Assembly: GCA_050180015.1 (NCBI GenBank)
Contig: JBFXEO010000003.1
Location: 1 to 37,079 of the forward strand
Length of the DNA: 37,079 nucleotides
Source of the DNA: JBFXEO01 sp050180015
Lineage (GTDB): Bacteria; Bacteroidota; Bacteroidia; Bacteroidales; Tenuifilaceae
Direction of reading: 5' to 3'
This document shows positions 8,701-16,355 of the stretch, piece by piece. A program made the translations under genes and the position numbers. The stretch's first letter is position 1. Every line of letters starts with the position of its first letter. The notes beneath the pieces were generated by a model. The model searched no databases, was not told the DNA's origin, and saw only the letters and a list, made by a program, of their open reading frames with translations.

Positions 8701-9137
8701 TACTGCCAGACTCATACGTTTCCAGCACCGCCGAAAGAATTAAACTGTACCGCGAACTCGATAGTATAAACAAGCAGGAAGACCTTGAAAGATTCCAGTC
8801 GGAATTACGTGACAGGTTCGGGTCGCTGCCCGCTCAGGTAAAAGACTTACTAAACATTGTACAGCTACGCTGGATTGCGGTATCGATTGGTTTCGAAAGG
8901 ATTATACTTAAAAACAACATGCTTCTGGGGTATTTTATCACCAACCAGCTATCGCCATTCTACCGATCCGATACATTCTTACAGGTTATTCAGTATATCC
9001 AGCATACCCCCAGCCGTTTCAAAATTAAGGAAAGTAAAGAAAAACTGTCATTAACGGTAAACAACATAGGCAATATTGACGAAGCCATCTCCCTGTTGCA
9101 ACAAATCAACAATGCTGTTCGTTTAAAAATGAATTAA
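5787..9137 (+). CDS. mfd: Transcription-repair coupling factor
   Basis: This 1116-residue protein is the Mfd translocase, which removes RNA polymerase stalled at DNA damage and recruits UvrA. The N-terminal ~330 residues are the UvrB-homology/UvrA-binding region (VEYGFERVDFVYEPGQFSIRGSIVDVF). A CarD-like polymerase-interaction domain starts near 425 (LQPGDYVVHIDHGIGVFGG). The RecG-like motor follows, with Walker A GDVGFGKTE near 577, DEEQ near 677, TLTATPIPRTL and RGRVGRSNKKAFCYLL near 848. IRGAGNLLGGEQSG and the C-terminal TRCF domain complete it, and length is normal. The start is read as TTG at 5787, with AGAAGG six bases upstream (5775-5780), one of the few Shine-Dalgarno-like sites here. 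It is the first gene of a long plus-strand series. Confidence 0.96.
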   Translation: MQNLSELQASITKNPCIEDLINAIGANPSNLYLKGLTGSAVSFVLSDLAGITRPILAVVNDKEEAAYLYGDLTGLLPNGLIYFFPSSFKRSVQYGQTLPEAIIQRTDVLNLLPSLELNSAQPAIIVTYPDALFEKVVSVDLLKRHSLPVKKGEKISPDFINDVLVEYGFERVDFVYEPGQFSIRGSIVDVFSFASANPYRLDFFGDEVETIRTFDVEDQLSKDLLETIIVVPNLQQTTGSNGNKFLLTEILPENTLVLLKNPEITAGKLNELFSIVTQISEENSQYASGKYFFDSLKGKQIVEFGVKAMPRTSQSVEFNTSPQPVFNKNFELLAENINENTLKGYTTYILADNPTQLERLESILHTINSELLYTSIIGTIHEGFVDHNLRICFYTDHQIFDRYHKYKLKHEFSRRDAITMQELVNLQPGDYVVHIDHGIGVFGGLVSTEVNGKKQESVRLVYQDNDTLLVNIHNLHKISKYRGKDAETPKIYKLGSGAWQRLKQNTKRKIKDIAKDLIALYAKRKNQAGFAFSPDSYLQQELEASFIYEDTPDQVKATVAVKEDMEQDKPMDRLVCGDVGFGKTEVAIRAAFKAVADSKQVAILVPTTILALQHHRTFGNRLKAFPCSIEFISRMKTAAQQREILKRVSEGKVDILIGTHSLLKDSLKFKDLGLLVVDEEQKFGVAAKEKLKQLKLNVDTLTLTATPIPRTLQFSLMGARDLSIINTPPPNRHPILTELHTFNTEIIKEAVEYEVSRGGQVFFVHNRVQNIAEVQVMIHKISPKVKTAIAHGQMEPAMLEKIMLDFINGDYDVLISTAIIESGLDISNANTIIINNAQMFGLSDLHQLRGRVGRSNKKAFCYLLAPPLDTLTNDARRRLKAIEEFSELGSGFSIAMQDLDIRGAGNLLGGEQSGFIADIGFEAYHQILDEAIEELRENEFKDLSPARTNQEHPREWQPKTLECHVETDMEILLPDSYVSSTAERIKLYRELDSINKQEDLERFQSELRDRFGSLPAQVKDLLNIVQLRWIAVSIGFERIILKNNMLLGYFITNQLSPFYRSDTFLQVIQYIQHTPSRFKIKESKEKLSLTVNNIGNIDEAISLLQQINNAVRLKMN

Positions 9138-9145
9138 TACCTTTG
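9138..9145 (+). promoter_or_regulatory. Candidate coaX promoter -7 box
   Basis: TACCTTTG exactly fits TAnnTTTG, and its TA lies directly after the mfd stop codon. The -33 region has no clear TTTG. It lies 36 bases ahead of the GTG start of coaX, so coaX may be transcribed separately from mfd. Confidence 0.4.
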
Positions 9146-9181
9146 TTTCAATCACAATACTGAATTTAAGCAGAATAACCC

Positions 9182-9901
9182 GTGAATTTAATACTCGACA
9201 TTGGCAATACCCTTGCAAAAGTTGCTGCTGTTAAAGATGATGAAACTGTTTTCTCACAAAGCTACGAGGATTTTTCGTTAACCGCGTTGAACGAGTTAAT
9301 AGCAGAATATTCCCCCGACAAGTCAATCATATCGTGCGTTGGAAGGCTCAACCCGAAAATATTGGACTCCCTACAGCAACAGACTAAAGCAATAGTGCTT
9401 AACCAGCACACGCGGCTACCTATTGGGAGTTACTATCAAACTCCGGAAACGCTGGGATACGATAGAATTGCCGCTGCAGTAGGGGCCAACTACCTTTACC
9501 CCAACAGGAATTTGCTTATTATTGATGCCGGAACGGCCATAACCTACGATATTGTAACCTCAGAAAACAACTACGTAGGCGGGGCAATATCACCAGGGGT
9601 ATCGCTTCGATTCAAATCGCTTAACCTTTTCACTGAAAAATTACCGTTGCTTCAAAAAACTGAAAACTTTCCTTTAGTTGGGCAAGATACCAGCAGCTGT
9701 ATCCATTCAGGGGTTTTAAATGGCATAATTGCGGAAATAGATGGCTATACTCACAACGTTACGACAATTTACGGCGATATTATAGCTGTTTTAACAGGGG
9801 GCGATTCAAATTTCTTTGCTAATAAGTTAAAAAATAGCATCTTTGTAAACCAAAATTTAATGGTTACTGGTTTAAACAGAATACTGGAATTCAATGTATA
9901 A
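9182..9901 (+). CDS. coaX: Type III pantothenate kinase
   Basis: This 239-residue ASKHA-fold kinase phosphorylates pantothenate with ATP, the first step of coenzyme A synthesis. The phosphate loop LDIGNTLAKV is at the very N-terminus. GYDRIAAAVGANYLYPN, then LLIIDAGTAITYDIV with the second conserved Asp, GGAISPGVSLRFKSL and LTGGDSNFF follow in family order. The start is GTG at 9182, giving the motif its usual place after MNLI. Type III kinases need a monovalent cation and are not feedback-inhibited by CoA (family knowledge). The stop overlaps the first codons of the next ORF by eight bases (ATGTATAA). Confidence 0.94.
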   Translation: MNLILDIGNTLAKVAAVKDDETVFSQSYEDFSLTALNELIAEYSPDKSIISCVGRLNPKILDSLQQQTKAIVLNQHTRLPIGSYYQTPETLGYDRIAAAVGANYLYPNRNLLIIDAGTAITYDIVTSENNYVGGAISPGVSLRFKSLNLFTEKLPLLQKTENFPLVGQDTSSCIHSGVLNGIIAEIDGYTHNVTTIYGDIIAVLTGGDSNFFANKLKNSIFVNQNLMVTGLNRILEFNV

Positions 9902-10229
9902 TACCCAAAAAGAATCGACCTTCCTGGCGTGGGCAATGTTGGCTTTCCATTCAAGTTCGCGGAGTTTGAATGGCTACTCTCTTTATCCCATCTTTAGTAT
10001 TGTGCCTATTAATTATTTTAACCATGAGTATCCAGAAACACCAGCATTCAGTGCAAATATTATCTCCCAAAAAATAGGAATGATACATTCAGAACCCCGA
10101 CATGGCAATTATAAAAGTTTAACCGTTGGTAGCAGCCGGCCTTTAATTTATGGTATAACTTTTGGAACGAACTTACCAAGAAAGAATCGCACTCTACTGA
10201 AAGGAAATAAGTTGAACAGAATCGTATAG
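9894..10229 (+). CDS. Unrecognised 111-residue ORF, doubtful gene
   Basis: This ORF starts inside the coaX stop (ATGTATAA at 9894-9901), a typical coupling arrangement, and runs for 111 codons. The product is rich in Ser, Asn, Tyr and Pro, has a short hydrophobic patch (STFLAWAMLAF, about 8-18) but no clean signal peptide, and shows no motif I know. In related Bacteroidales I recall an outer-membrane protein gene between coaX and the TPR gene. This stretch could be a remnant of it, a fast-evolving small protein, or non-coding sequence that happens to stay open. The 9902-10285 interval otherwise holds only an AT-rich odd palindrome at 10242-10258 (AAAATAAT/ATTATTTT) followed by two more Ts. 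Confidence 0.25.
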   Translation: MYNTQKESTFLAWAMLAFHSSSRSLNGYSLYPIFSIVPINYFNHEYPETPAFSANIISQKIGMIHSEPRHGNYKSLTVGSSRPLIYGITFGTNLPRKNRTLLKGNKLNRIV

Positions 10230-10285
10230 TAACCTTAACCTAAAATAATAATTATTTTTTACAGATATACTTAAAACCAAAGGAA

Positions 10286-11620
10286 ATGAGAACAATTAAA
10301 AGAAAAGGATTATTGGCAACGATGTTAGCATTTGTAAGTGTTAGCGTAATGGGTCAATCTTACCTTGAGGATCCGAGGTATGGCCAAGATGTTGATACGA
10401 GAAAAGAGTGTGCCGAAAAAACTTCGCTTTATACCGAGTATTACAAGCAAAATAACATGAAGGATGCCTACAATCCCTGGCAAAAAGTATTCAACATTTG
10501 CCCTAAGTCTTCATTGAATATCTACATACGGGGGGCCAGAATTTTGAAGACAAAAATTGAAGCGACAACCGATCCGAATAAAAAAACAATGCTTATCGAT
10601 TCTTTAATGCTTATGTACGACAGAAGAATTGAAAACTTTGACAAAAAGGGAATAGTGCTGGGATTAAAAGCACAGGATCTATATACCCTTGTGCCAGAAA
10701 GATACGAGGAGGCTTTCAACATAACCCAGGAAGCCGTTGGAATTACCAAGGAAACCACGGAGGCATCGGTTATTTTCACATACATGACACTTGTAAAAAC
10801 AATGTATGAAAACAAAAAGATTGAGGCCGATAAGGTAATTGAATTTTACTCAACCATCAGCGATTACACCGATAGCCAAATAGCCAGCAACCCCAGCGAT
10901 GACAAAATTAAACAGGTAAAAGATGGACTTGATGCCATATTTGCACAAATGGGCGTGGCCAACTGCGATAATATTGTTGCACTATTCACCCCGCGTTACG
11001 AGGCAAGTCCCAATGATATTAACCTGTGTAAAAAAATTCGCACCCTAATGGGTGCAAATAAATGTACAGATCAGGACCTTTACTTAAAGGCAAGCATTAG
11101 CATATACAATGCAGAACCCACCTCCAGCCTCGCATTTGATATTGCCCGGCTATACGTGGAAGCAAAACAACCCAAGGAAGCTGAGAAATACTACAACGAA
11201 GCTATTAACCTAGAATCGGACGTGAACCAGCGTGCAGCATATTTTTATGAACTGGCATCAATCACATACTACCATTTAAAAAATCCTTCCCAGGCAAAGG
11301 TATTGGCTAACAAGGCATTGGAAGAAAATCCAAACTTGGGTAGGGCATACCAGCTAATTGGCGATATGTATGCAAATGAAAGAAACTGTGGCAACGACGA
11401 TTTTGAGAAAAAAGCGGTATTCTGGGCCGCTGTGGACAAATACATCAAAGCAAAGCAAGTTGATCCTGAGCTAGCAGAAAGCATGGATGCCTTAATTGAC
11501 AGCTATAGCCAGTATTTCCCTGCAAAGGAAGATATTTTCTTTCACGACCTGAAAACGGGGGATACCTACAACGTTGGTTGCTGGATAAATGAACGTACAA
11601 CTGTAAGAGAACGCAAATAA
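10286..11620 (+). CDS. Secreted tetratricopeptide-repeat protein
   Basis: This 444-residue protein has an N-terminal signal peptide (basic start, hydrophobic core about 9-20, cleavage likely after VMG before QSY), so it is periplasmic or outer-membrane associated. The mature N-terminus has Cys-containing helices (KECAEKTSLY, VFNICPKSS). TPR-like helix pairs are clearest from about residue 265: FDIARLYVEAKQPKEAEKYYNEAI, AAYFYELASITYYHLKNPSQ and GRAYQLIGDMY, each quoted in part. The C-terminal 40 residues are not repeats. It probably acts as a scaffold for envelope proteins; no enzymatic residue is seen. It sits just ahead of lptC (7 bp gap) in an envelope-biogenesis run, and its partner is unknown. 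Confidence 0.8.
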   Translation: MRTIKRKGLLATMLAFVSVSVMGQSYLEDPRYGQDVDTRKECAEKTSLYTEYYKQNNMKDAYNPWQKVFNICPKSSLNIYIRGARILKTKIEATTDPNKKTMLIDSLMLMYDRRIENFDKKGIVLGLKAQDLYTLVPERYEEAFNITQEAVGITKETTEASVIFTYMTLVKTMYENKKIEADKVIEFYSTISDYTDSQIASNPSDDKIKQVKDGLDAIFAQMGVANCDNIVALFTPRYEASPNDINLCKKIRTLMGANKCTDQDLYLKASISIYNAEPTSSLAFDIARLYVEAKQPKEAEKYYNEAINLESDVNQRAAYFYELASITYYHLKNPSQAKVLANKALEENPNLGRAYQLIGDMYANERNCGNDDFEKKAVFWAAVDKYIKAKQVDPELAESMDALIDSYSQYFPAKEDIFFHDLKTGDTYNVGCWINERTTVRERK

Positions 11621-11627
11621 GGTTCCG

Positions 11628-12200
11628 GTGAAGCTTGTTACACTCCTAGTAAGTCGTATCAAAAGAGTAGCAGTCCCTGTTTTGGCAGGGGCTACTCTTC
11701 TTTTTAGTGCCTGTGAATCCAACACCGAGGCAGTTCAATACTTCTCCGATAAAAAAAACATCCCCGGAGTAACGGTTTATAATTCTGAGGTAACCTATAC
11801 CGAAGATGGAAAAATAAAAATAAAAATACTGGCACCCATTACTATATACTACCAATTTTCCGAAGAACCCTATACGGATTTTCCCGAAGGAATCACGGTG
11901 CATACTTACGACGATACCCTTGGAGTTGAGTCGGACCTAACAGCAAAGCAGGCCGTTTTTTTCGAGAAAAAAAACCTATGGCAAGCCAAAAATAACGTGG
12001 TGGCCAAAAACCGTAAAGGCGAGGTGCTTTACACCGAAGAACTTTTCTGGGATCAAAGAAAAAAGATTATATACTCCAACGTAAACGTAAAAATTAACAG
12101 CATAAATGGTGTTATTTTTGGCAAGGGTTTAACTTCTGATGAAACCTTTGATAGCTGGGAAATTAAAGAGCCCTACAACGGAGAAATAACCGTAGAATAG
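11628..12200 (+). CDS. lptC: LPS export protein LptC (lipoprotein form)
   Basis: This 190-residue protein belongs to the LptC/YrbK family, which passes lipopolysaccharide from the LptBFG extractor toward LptA. The start is GTG at 11628, seven bases after the TPR gene, so the two are probably cotranscribed. An N-terminal hydrophobic stretch ends in FSAC with Cys29; the protein would then be lipid-anchored rather than held by a transmembrane helix as in enterics. The beta-jellyroll body contains VTVYNSEVTYTEDGKIKIK, TVHTYDDTLGVESDLTAKQA, NNVVAKNRKGEVLYTEELFWD, INGVIFGKGLTSDE and a final SWEIKEP, quoted in part. An intrinsic terminator follows ten bases after the stop. Confidence 0.88.
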   Translation: MKLVTLLVSRIKRVAVPVLAGATLLFSACESNTEAVQYFSDKKNIPGVTVYNSEVTYTEDGKIKIKILAPITIYYQFSEEPYTDFPEGITVHTYDDTLGVESDLTAKQAVFFEKKNLWQAKNNVVAKNRKGEVLYTEELFWDQRKKIIYSNVNVKINSINGVIFGKGLTSDETFDSWEIKEPYNGEITVE

Positions 12201-12209
12201 AAAAATGGC

Positions 12210-12237
12210 AAAGTGGAGTGTAAACATCCACTTTTTT
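12210..12237 (+). terminator. Intrinsic terminator after lptC
   Basis: Arms AAAGTGGA (12210-12217) and TCCACTTT (12227-12234) enclose a nine-base loop and run straight into a T tract (12232-12237). It closes the unit that ends with lptC. Confidence 0.75.
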
Positions 12238-12371
12238 AGTTCTTACACCAAGAACTATATTCAATCATTTACGTTCAAATAGTGCAACAAAATTTGCTGT
12301 GTAATTGTTATCCGCATCCCAATTTGTTTAAATTTACCAAACTAAAAGTTGCATGCACAACACAAACAACT

Positions 12372-12551
12372 ATGGACAAACTTGCATACGTACTAGAGCT
12401 TATATGGCTGGTCTTAACTTTTTTCTGTATCGGAATGGGAGTATACGTTACCGTTAAGCTGGGTTTCTCAAAAATGAGCTACACATTCTTCATTCTCGGT
12501 GCACTGGCCTTTGCCATGTATTTTATCCGCCGAAGGCGACGCTTAAAATAA
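12372..12551 (+). CDS. Small two-helix membrane protein
   Basis: This is a 59-residue protein with two hydrophobic segments (about 8-29 and 37-53) separated by KLGFSKMS, ending in a strongly basic tail FIRRRRRLK, which by the positive-inside rule should lie in the cytoplasm. The reading frame stays open upstream to a GTG at 12282, but those 30 codons lack hydrophobic or conserved features, so I chose the ATG at 12372. It lies between the lptC terminator and the CNNM/CBS gene, five bases before the latter's ATG, suggesting cotranscription. I recall similar tiny genes at this place in other Bacteroidota, but no function is known to me. Confidence 0.65.
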   Translation: MDKLAYVLELIWLVLTFFCIGMGVYVTVKLGFSKMSYTFFILGALAFAMYFIRRRRRLK

Positions 12552-12556
12552 CGTTG

Positions 12557-13816
12557 ATGGGGAATAGCATAATCATCATTTTAGTATCATTACTATTTTC
12601 GGCCTTTTTCTCAGGAATGGAAATTGCCTTTCTTTCGGCCAATAAACTCAGGCTGGAGCTGGATAAAAAACAAGGCCATTGGTACTCCGGTATAATTTCG
12701 GTATTCACCGATAACCCAAGCCAGTATATTGCTACCATGCTGGTGGGTAATAATATTGCCTTGGTGGTTTACGGTATAGAGATGGCAAAGCTCTTGACGC
12801 CGATGCTCAACATCTATTTTTCATCTCCATCAACCATACTATTACTGCAAACGCTGTTAAGTACAATTATCATTTTAATTACGGCTGAATTTTTACCAAA
12901 ATCCATTTTCAGGTTACATCCCAACGCGCTGTTAAACTTTTTTGCCATTCCGGTAATCTTCTTTTACGTTGTGTTTTACCCCATAGGCCGGTTATCTACC
13001 GGGCTCTCGTACCGATTAATCCGACTTTTGCTGCACACCAACATCAGGGAGGATAAAGCCAAACCCATTTTCGGGAAAATTGACTTAAACCATCTGGTGG
13101 GCCAGGCAACGCCAACTATTTCCGAAGACGGGAAGTATGAACAGGAGCTCAAAATTTTCCAGAATGCACTGGATTTTTCCGAAGTTCGCATCCGCGACTG
13201 CATGATACCCCGAACCGATATTGAGGCGATAGATATAGAAGCCAACGTGGAGGACCTTAAACAGAAATTTATAGAAACAAAATATACCAGAATCCCTGTA
13301 TTCAAGGATAGCATAGACAACTTTGTGGGTTACATTAACTCAAAAGATCTGTTTAAAAGCCCCCAGAGCATAAAGTCGAAATTAATTACCATTGACTTTT
13401 TCCCCGAAACCATGAGGGCCAACAAGGTTTTAGCCGCATTCATCAAGGAGCATAAAAGTATTGCCATTGTGGTGGATGAGTTTGGTGGCACTGCCGGGTT
13501 GGTTACCATAGAGGATATAATAGAAGAAATTACGGGGGAAATAGATGACGAGCATGACCGCAACGAGCTGGTGGAAAAACAGGTTAACGAGAACGAGTTT
13601 ATACTATCCGGACGGCTGGAAATAAAACATATTAACGAGGCCTACTCGTTAAAAATTCCGGAACTGGACGAATACGAAACGCTGGCGGGATACATTCTTT
13701 ACCAGTACCAGAGTATTCCCAAGCCAAACGAGAACATCATTCTAAACGACTTTACCATTCGAATACTCAAAATGAGCGAAACCCGTATTGATTTGGTACA
13801 ACTTATCAAACAGTAA
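12557..13816 (+). CDS. CNNM/CBS-domain membrane protein (CorC/GldE family)
   Basis: This 419-residue protein has the three-part layout of the hemolysin-C/CorC/GldE family. It has an N-terminal CNNM (DUF21) membrane domain with about four hydrophobic segments in residues 1-190 (FSAFFSGMEIAFLSANKLRLE is its hallmark, in part). A CBS pair follows from about 215 (MIPRTDIEAID, TRIPVFKDSIDNFVGYINSKD, IAIVVDEFGGTAGLVTIEDI, in part), then a C-terminal CorC_HlyC domain from about 345 (ILSGRLEIKHINE). The family includes Mg2+/Co2+ efflux proteins and the gliding protein GldE; which role applies cannot be told. A TTG three bases earlier is in frame, but the ATG at 12557 is preferred. Confidence 0.88.
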   Translation: MGNSIIIILVSLLFSAFFSGMEIAFLSANKLRLELDKKQGHWYSGIISVFTDNPSQYIATMLVGNNIALVVYGIEMAKLLTPMLNIYFSSPSTILLLQTLLSTIIILITAEFLPKSIFRLHPNALLNFFAIPVIFFYVVFYPIGRLSTGLSYRLIRLLLHTNIREDKAKPIFGKIDLNHLVGQATPTISEDGKYEQELKIFQNALDFSEVRIRDCMIPRTDIEAIDIEANVEDLKQKFIETKYTRIPVFKDSIDNFVGYINSKDLFKSPQSIKSKLITIDFFPETMRANKVLAAFIKEHKSIAIVVDEFGGTAGLVTIEDIIEEITGEIDDEHDRNELVEKQVNENEFILSGRLEIKHINEAYSLKIPELDEYETLAGYILYQYQSIPKPNENIILNDFTIRILKMSETRIDLVQLIKQ

Positions 13817-13953
13817 GCAGAATCAACCGAAAATATCTCCAAAAAGTATTAAGGCAAGCGCCATTCCGGTTAACCAGCCAGCTATTTTAGCAAATTTAAT
13901 GACACTCGCGCCAAGAAATTGTAAAAAATAAACGGTGCAAAAATGAAAATTGC

Positions 13954-13961
13954 TATATTCG
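13954..13961 (+). promoter_or_regulatory. Candidate promoter of the PPIase gene
   Basis: TATATTCG is one base off TAnnTTTG and sits within a small inverted repeat GCTA/TAGC (13952-13965). It would give a leader of about 40 bases before the ATG at 14007. No -33 box is evident. Confidence 0.3.
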
Positions 13962-14006
13962 TAGCTCGAAAAAATTGATTACTAGGATAAATAAATCTTC
14001 ATGTAA

Positions 14007-16103
14007 ATGGCAACATTAGAGAGAATCAGAAACCGAGCAGGTGTACTTGTTGCGGTTGTAATTGGACTGGCACTTTTTGCATTCATTCTCGGAGACCTTT
14101 TCACCTCCGGGGGGTCTTTGTTCAACCGGGCAAAAATGGAGGTGGCCCAAATTGCCGGAACCTCAATACCATACGAGCTATTTCAGTCAAAAATTGAGGA
14201 AAGCGAAAACTTGCAGAAACTTTTCTCACAGCAAGTTTCAATTGACGAGCAAACTGCCGTTCAAATCCGTGAAAGAGTATGGCAAGACCTAGTCCGAACA
14301 AACATTATGCAACCGGAATACAATAAGCTGGGGCTGGAAATTAGCGAGAATGAGCTGGTGGACATGGTTCAGGGTAAAAATATCCACCCAATTATCCAGC
14401 AGCAATTCGGCGATCCCCAAACCGGTGTTGTAAATAAAGAGTACATAAACATGCTGCTTAAAAATCTGGATAACGATCCCCGTGCCAGAACATACTGGAT
14501 GTACATTGAGGGCGAGATAAAAAAAGACAGATTGTTCACCAAATACCTCAACCTAATTCGTAAAGGGCTGTATGTAACTTCACTACAGGCAAAGAAATCG
14601 CTCTCAGACAGGACAACAAAGGTTGATTTTGATTATGCCGTATCAAAATACACCTCAATACCAGACTCAACGGTCAACATAGGTAGTGGCGATCTCAAAG
14701 AATACTACAACACCCATAAAAATGAATACAAGCAGCAGGCATCGCGCAATGTGGAGTACGTAATATTCCCGATAAAGGCATCCGAAGAGGATGTGAAAAC
14801 TGCGGAAACCTGGATTAATAAAGTAAAAGAAGAATTTACTACCACCAAGGAACCCAAACAATTTGTAAGCCTCAAATCCGACACTCCCTTCGACTCTAAA
14901 TACTACAAAGAAAGTGAACTACCCGCCGAACTGAACGGATGGGCTTTAAGTACAAGCATTGGCGATGTAAAAGGGCCCCTCTTCGATGGCTTTTCTTACA
15001 AGCTGGTACGCTTAATGGACATTAAAATGATGCCCGATTCCGTTAAGGCACGCCACATACTCATAAGCCCAAAATCTCAAACACAGGACGCTTACGGTCA
15101 GGCAAAACTTGAAGCCGACAGCTTAATGGGCGTATTGAAACGAAACGGAAACTGGAACGATATTGCCAGCCGTTTCTCGAGCGACCCCGGTTCAAAAGAT
15201 AAAGGTGGCGACTTGGGCTGGTTCCCCGGTGGCGTTATGGAGCAAAACTTTAATGATGCCTGTTTCAACAATAAAAAAGGTGACATTAACATAGTAGAAA
15301 CACGCTACGGATTCCACATCCTACAGGTAACCGACAGGGGCAAAGAAAGTAAAAAGGCACAGCTGGCCACACTAGAACGAAAGGTTGCCCCGAGTTCGCA
15401 TACCAACCAAATGATATACAGCGAGGCGTCGGAGTTTGCCGGACTAAACAAAACCTACGACAAGTTTACCGCAGCAGCCAACGAAAAGAAACTTACAAAA
15501 CGCTACGCAAACAATCTTCTACAGAACGACAGGAATATTGCCGGGCTGGAATCGCCCCGTGAACTTATACGCTGGGCATTCAAATCGGACAAAGGTGAAG
15601 TATCAACTGTATTTGAACTCGGCGATACCTATGTTGTTGCCGTAGTAACAGCAGTTCACGAAGACGGTATAGCCCCGTTAAAGGAGGTTTTGGACGATGT
15701 GAAAGTGAAAACCATCAGGGAAAAGAAAGCCGAAATTTTAATGCAAAAAAACAGGGATATAATGAAATCGGGTGATTTGGCCAGTATTGCAAGTGCAATG
15801 AATACCCCCGTGGAACATGCAGAAAAAGTTTCGTTCAACTCATACACATTACCCAATGCAGGCATTGAACCCAGCGTAATTGGAACCGCAACGGCCAGCC
15901 CCGAGGGTAAAGTAATGGGGCCAGTTAAGGGTAATAGCGGCGTGTTTGTTTTATCCGTTCTTGCATCCGTGAAAGAAGATGGCGATTTGAACTCTGAAAG
16001 ACTCAGGTTGGACAACACCTATCAATCCCGCGCCTACTATGAAGTTTACGAAGCGTTGAGGGGAATGGCCAACATAAAGGACAAACGGTACAACTTTTAC
16101 TAG
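14007..16103 (+). CDS. PpiD-like periplasmic peptidyl-prolyl isomerase
   Basis: This 698-residue foldase begins with a short cytoplasmic segment (TLERIRNRAG) and one transmembrane helix (about 12-30), so the body should be periplasmic and anchored in the inner membrane, as in PpiD. A SurA_N-like chaperone region fills about 35-340. One parvulin domain spans about 347-440 (ARHILISPKSQ, WNDIASRFSSDPGSKDKGG, DLGWFPGGVMEQNF, ETRYGFHILQVTDRG). The C-terminal third is a second, more divergent parvulin-sized domain (IRWAFKSDKGEVSTVFELGD). The probable job is to help outer-membrane and secreted proteins fold. It is the last gene of the envelope run and is followed by an intrinsic terminator. Confidence 0.9.
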   Translation: MATLERIRNRAGVLVAVVIGLALFAFILGDLFTSGGSLFNRAKMEVAQIAGTSIPYELFQSKIEESENLQKLFSQQVSIDEQTAVQIRERVWQDLVRTNIMQPEYNKLGLEISENELVDMVQGKNIHPIIQQQFGDPQTGVVNKEYINMLLKNLDNDPRARTYWMYIEGEIKKDRLFTKYLNLIRKGLYVTSLQAKKSLSDRTTKVDFDYAVSKYTSIPDSTVNIGSGDLKEYYNTHKNEYKQQASRNVEYVIFPIKASEEDVKTAETWINKVKEEFTTTKEPKQFVSLKSDTPFDSKYYKESELPAELNGWALSTSIGDVKGPLFDGFSYKLVRLMDIKMMPDSVKARHILISPKSQTQDAYGQAKLEADSLMGVLKRNGNWNDIASRFSSDPGSKDKGGDLGWFPGGVMEQNFNDACFNNKKGDINIVETRYGFHILQVTDRGKESKKAQLATLERKVAPSSHTNQMIYSEASEFAGLNKTYDKFTAAANEKKLTKRYANNLLQNDRNIAGLESPRELIRWAFKSDKGEVSTVFELGDTYVVAVVTAVHEDGIAPLKEVLDDVKVKTIREKKAEILMQKNRDIMKSGDLASIASAMNTPVEHAEKVSFNSYTLPNAGIEPSVIGTATASPEGKVMGPVKGNSGVFVLSVLASVKEDGDLNSERLRLDNTYQSRAYYEVYEALRGMANIKDKRYNFY

Positions 16104-16130
16104 CCAACAGCAATTACATTTAGATGATAG

Positions 16131-16162
16131 AAGGGGAACCATTAAACGTTCCCCTTTCTTTT
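16131..16162 (+). terminator. Intrinsic terminator after PPIase gene
   Basis: Arms AAGGGGAAC (16131-16139) and GTTCCCCTT (16148-16156) enclose an eight-base loop and are followed by TCTTTT. It ends the block that began with mfd/coaX. Confidence 0.8.
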
Positions 16163-16223
16163 ACCCTATTTCGTCAAAAGAATGAGCCCGTTTAAAAAAA
16201 TATTGTATCTTACAACCTTAAAA

Positions 16224-16240
16224 AATGCTAAAATAGCATT
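16224..16240 (+). repeat. Small perfect inverted repeat upstream of envelope module
   Basis: AATGCTA (16224-16230) and TAGCATT (16234-16240) with an AAA spacer lie about 115 bases ahead of the lipoprotein gene. It could be a leader hairpin or an operator; it has no T tract, so it is not an obvious terminator. The rest of 16163-16355 is AT-rich with no gene. Confidence 0.35.
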
Positions 16241-16355
16241 CATTTTGTCAACCATAAATTTTCAAAGCAATCATTCCAATGCGCTAAAAATTGATGTGCC
16301 AAAAGTTAATCATTCATTATAAACGCCCGGAAGTGTTAAACTAACAAGTGAAAGG

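Noticed and set aside
10242..10258. AT-only odd palindrome before the TPR gene
   Set aside because: AAAATAAT-A-ATTATTTT has no loop or GC pairs, so a stable terminator is unlikely in such AT-rich DNA.
13823..13960. Minus-strand hydrophobic peptide frame ending in MALALILFGDIFG
   Set aside because: The frame is open and membrane-like, but it has no good start codon or promoter and overlaps the leader of the PPIase gene; it could be a very short protein, but I cannot support it.
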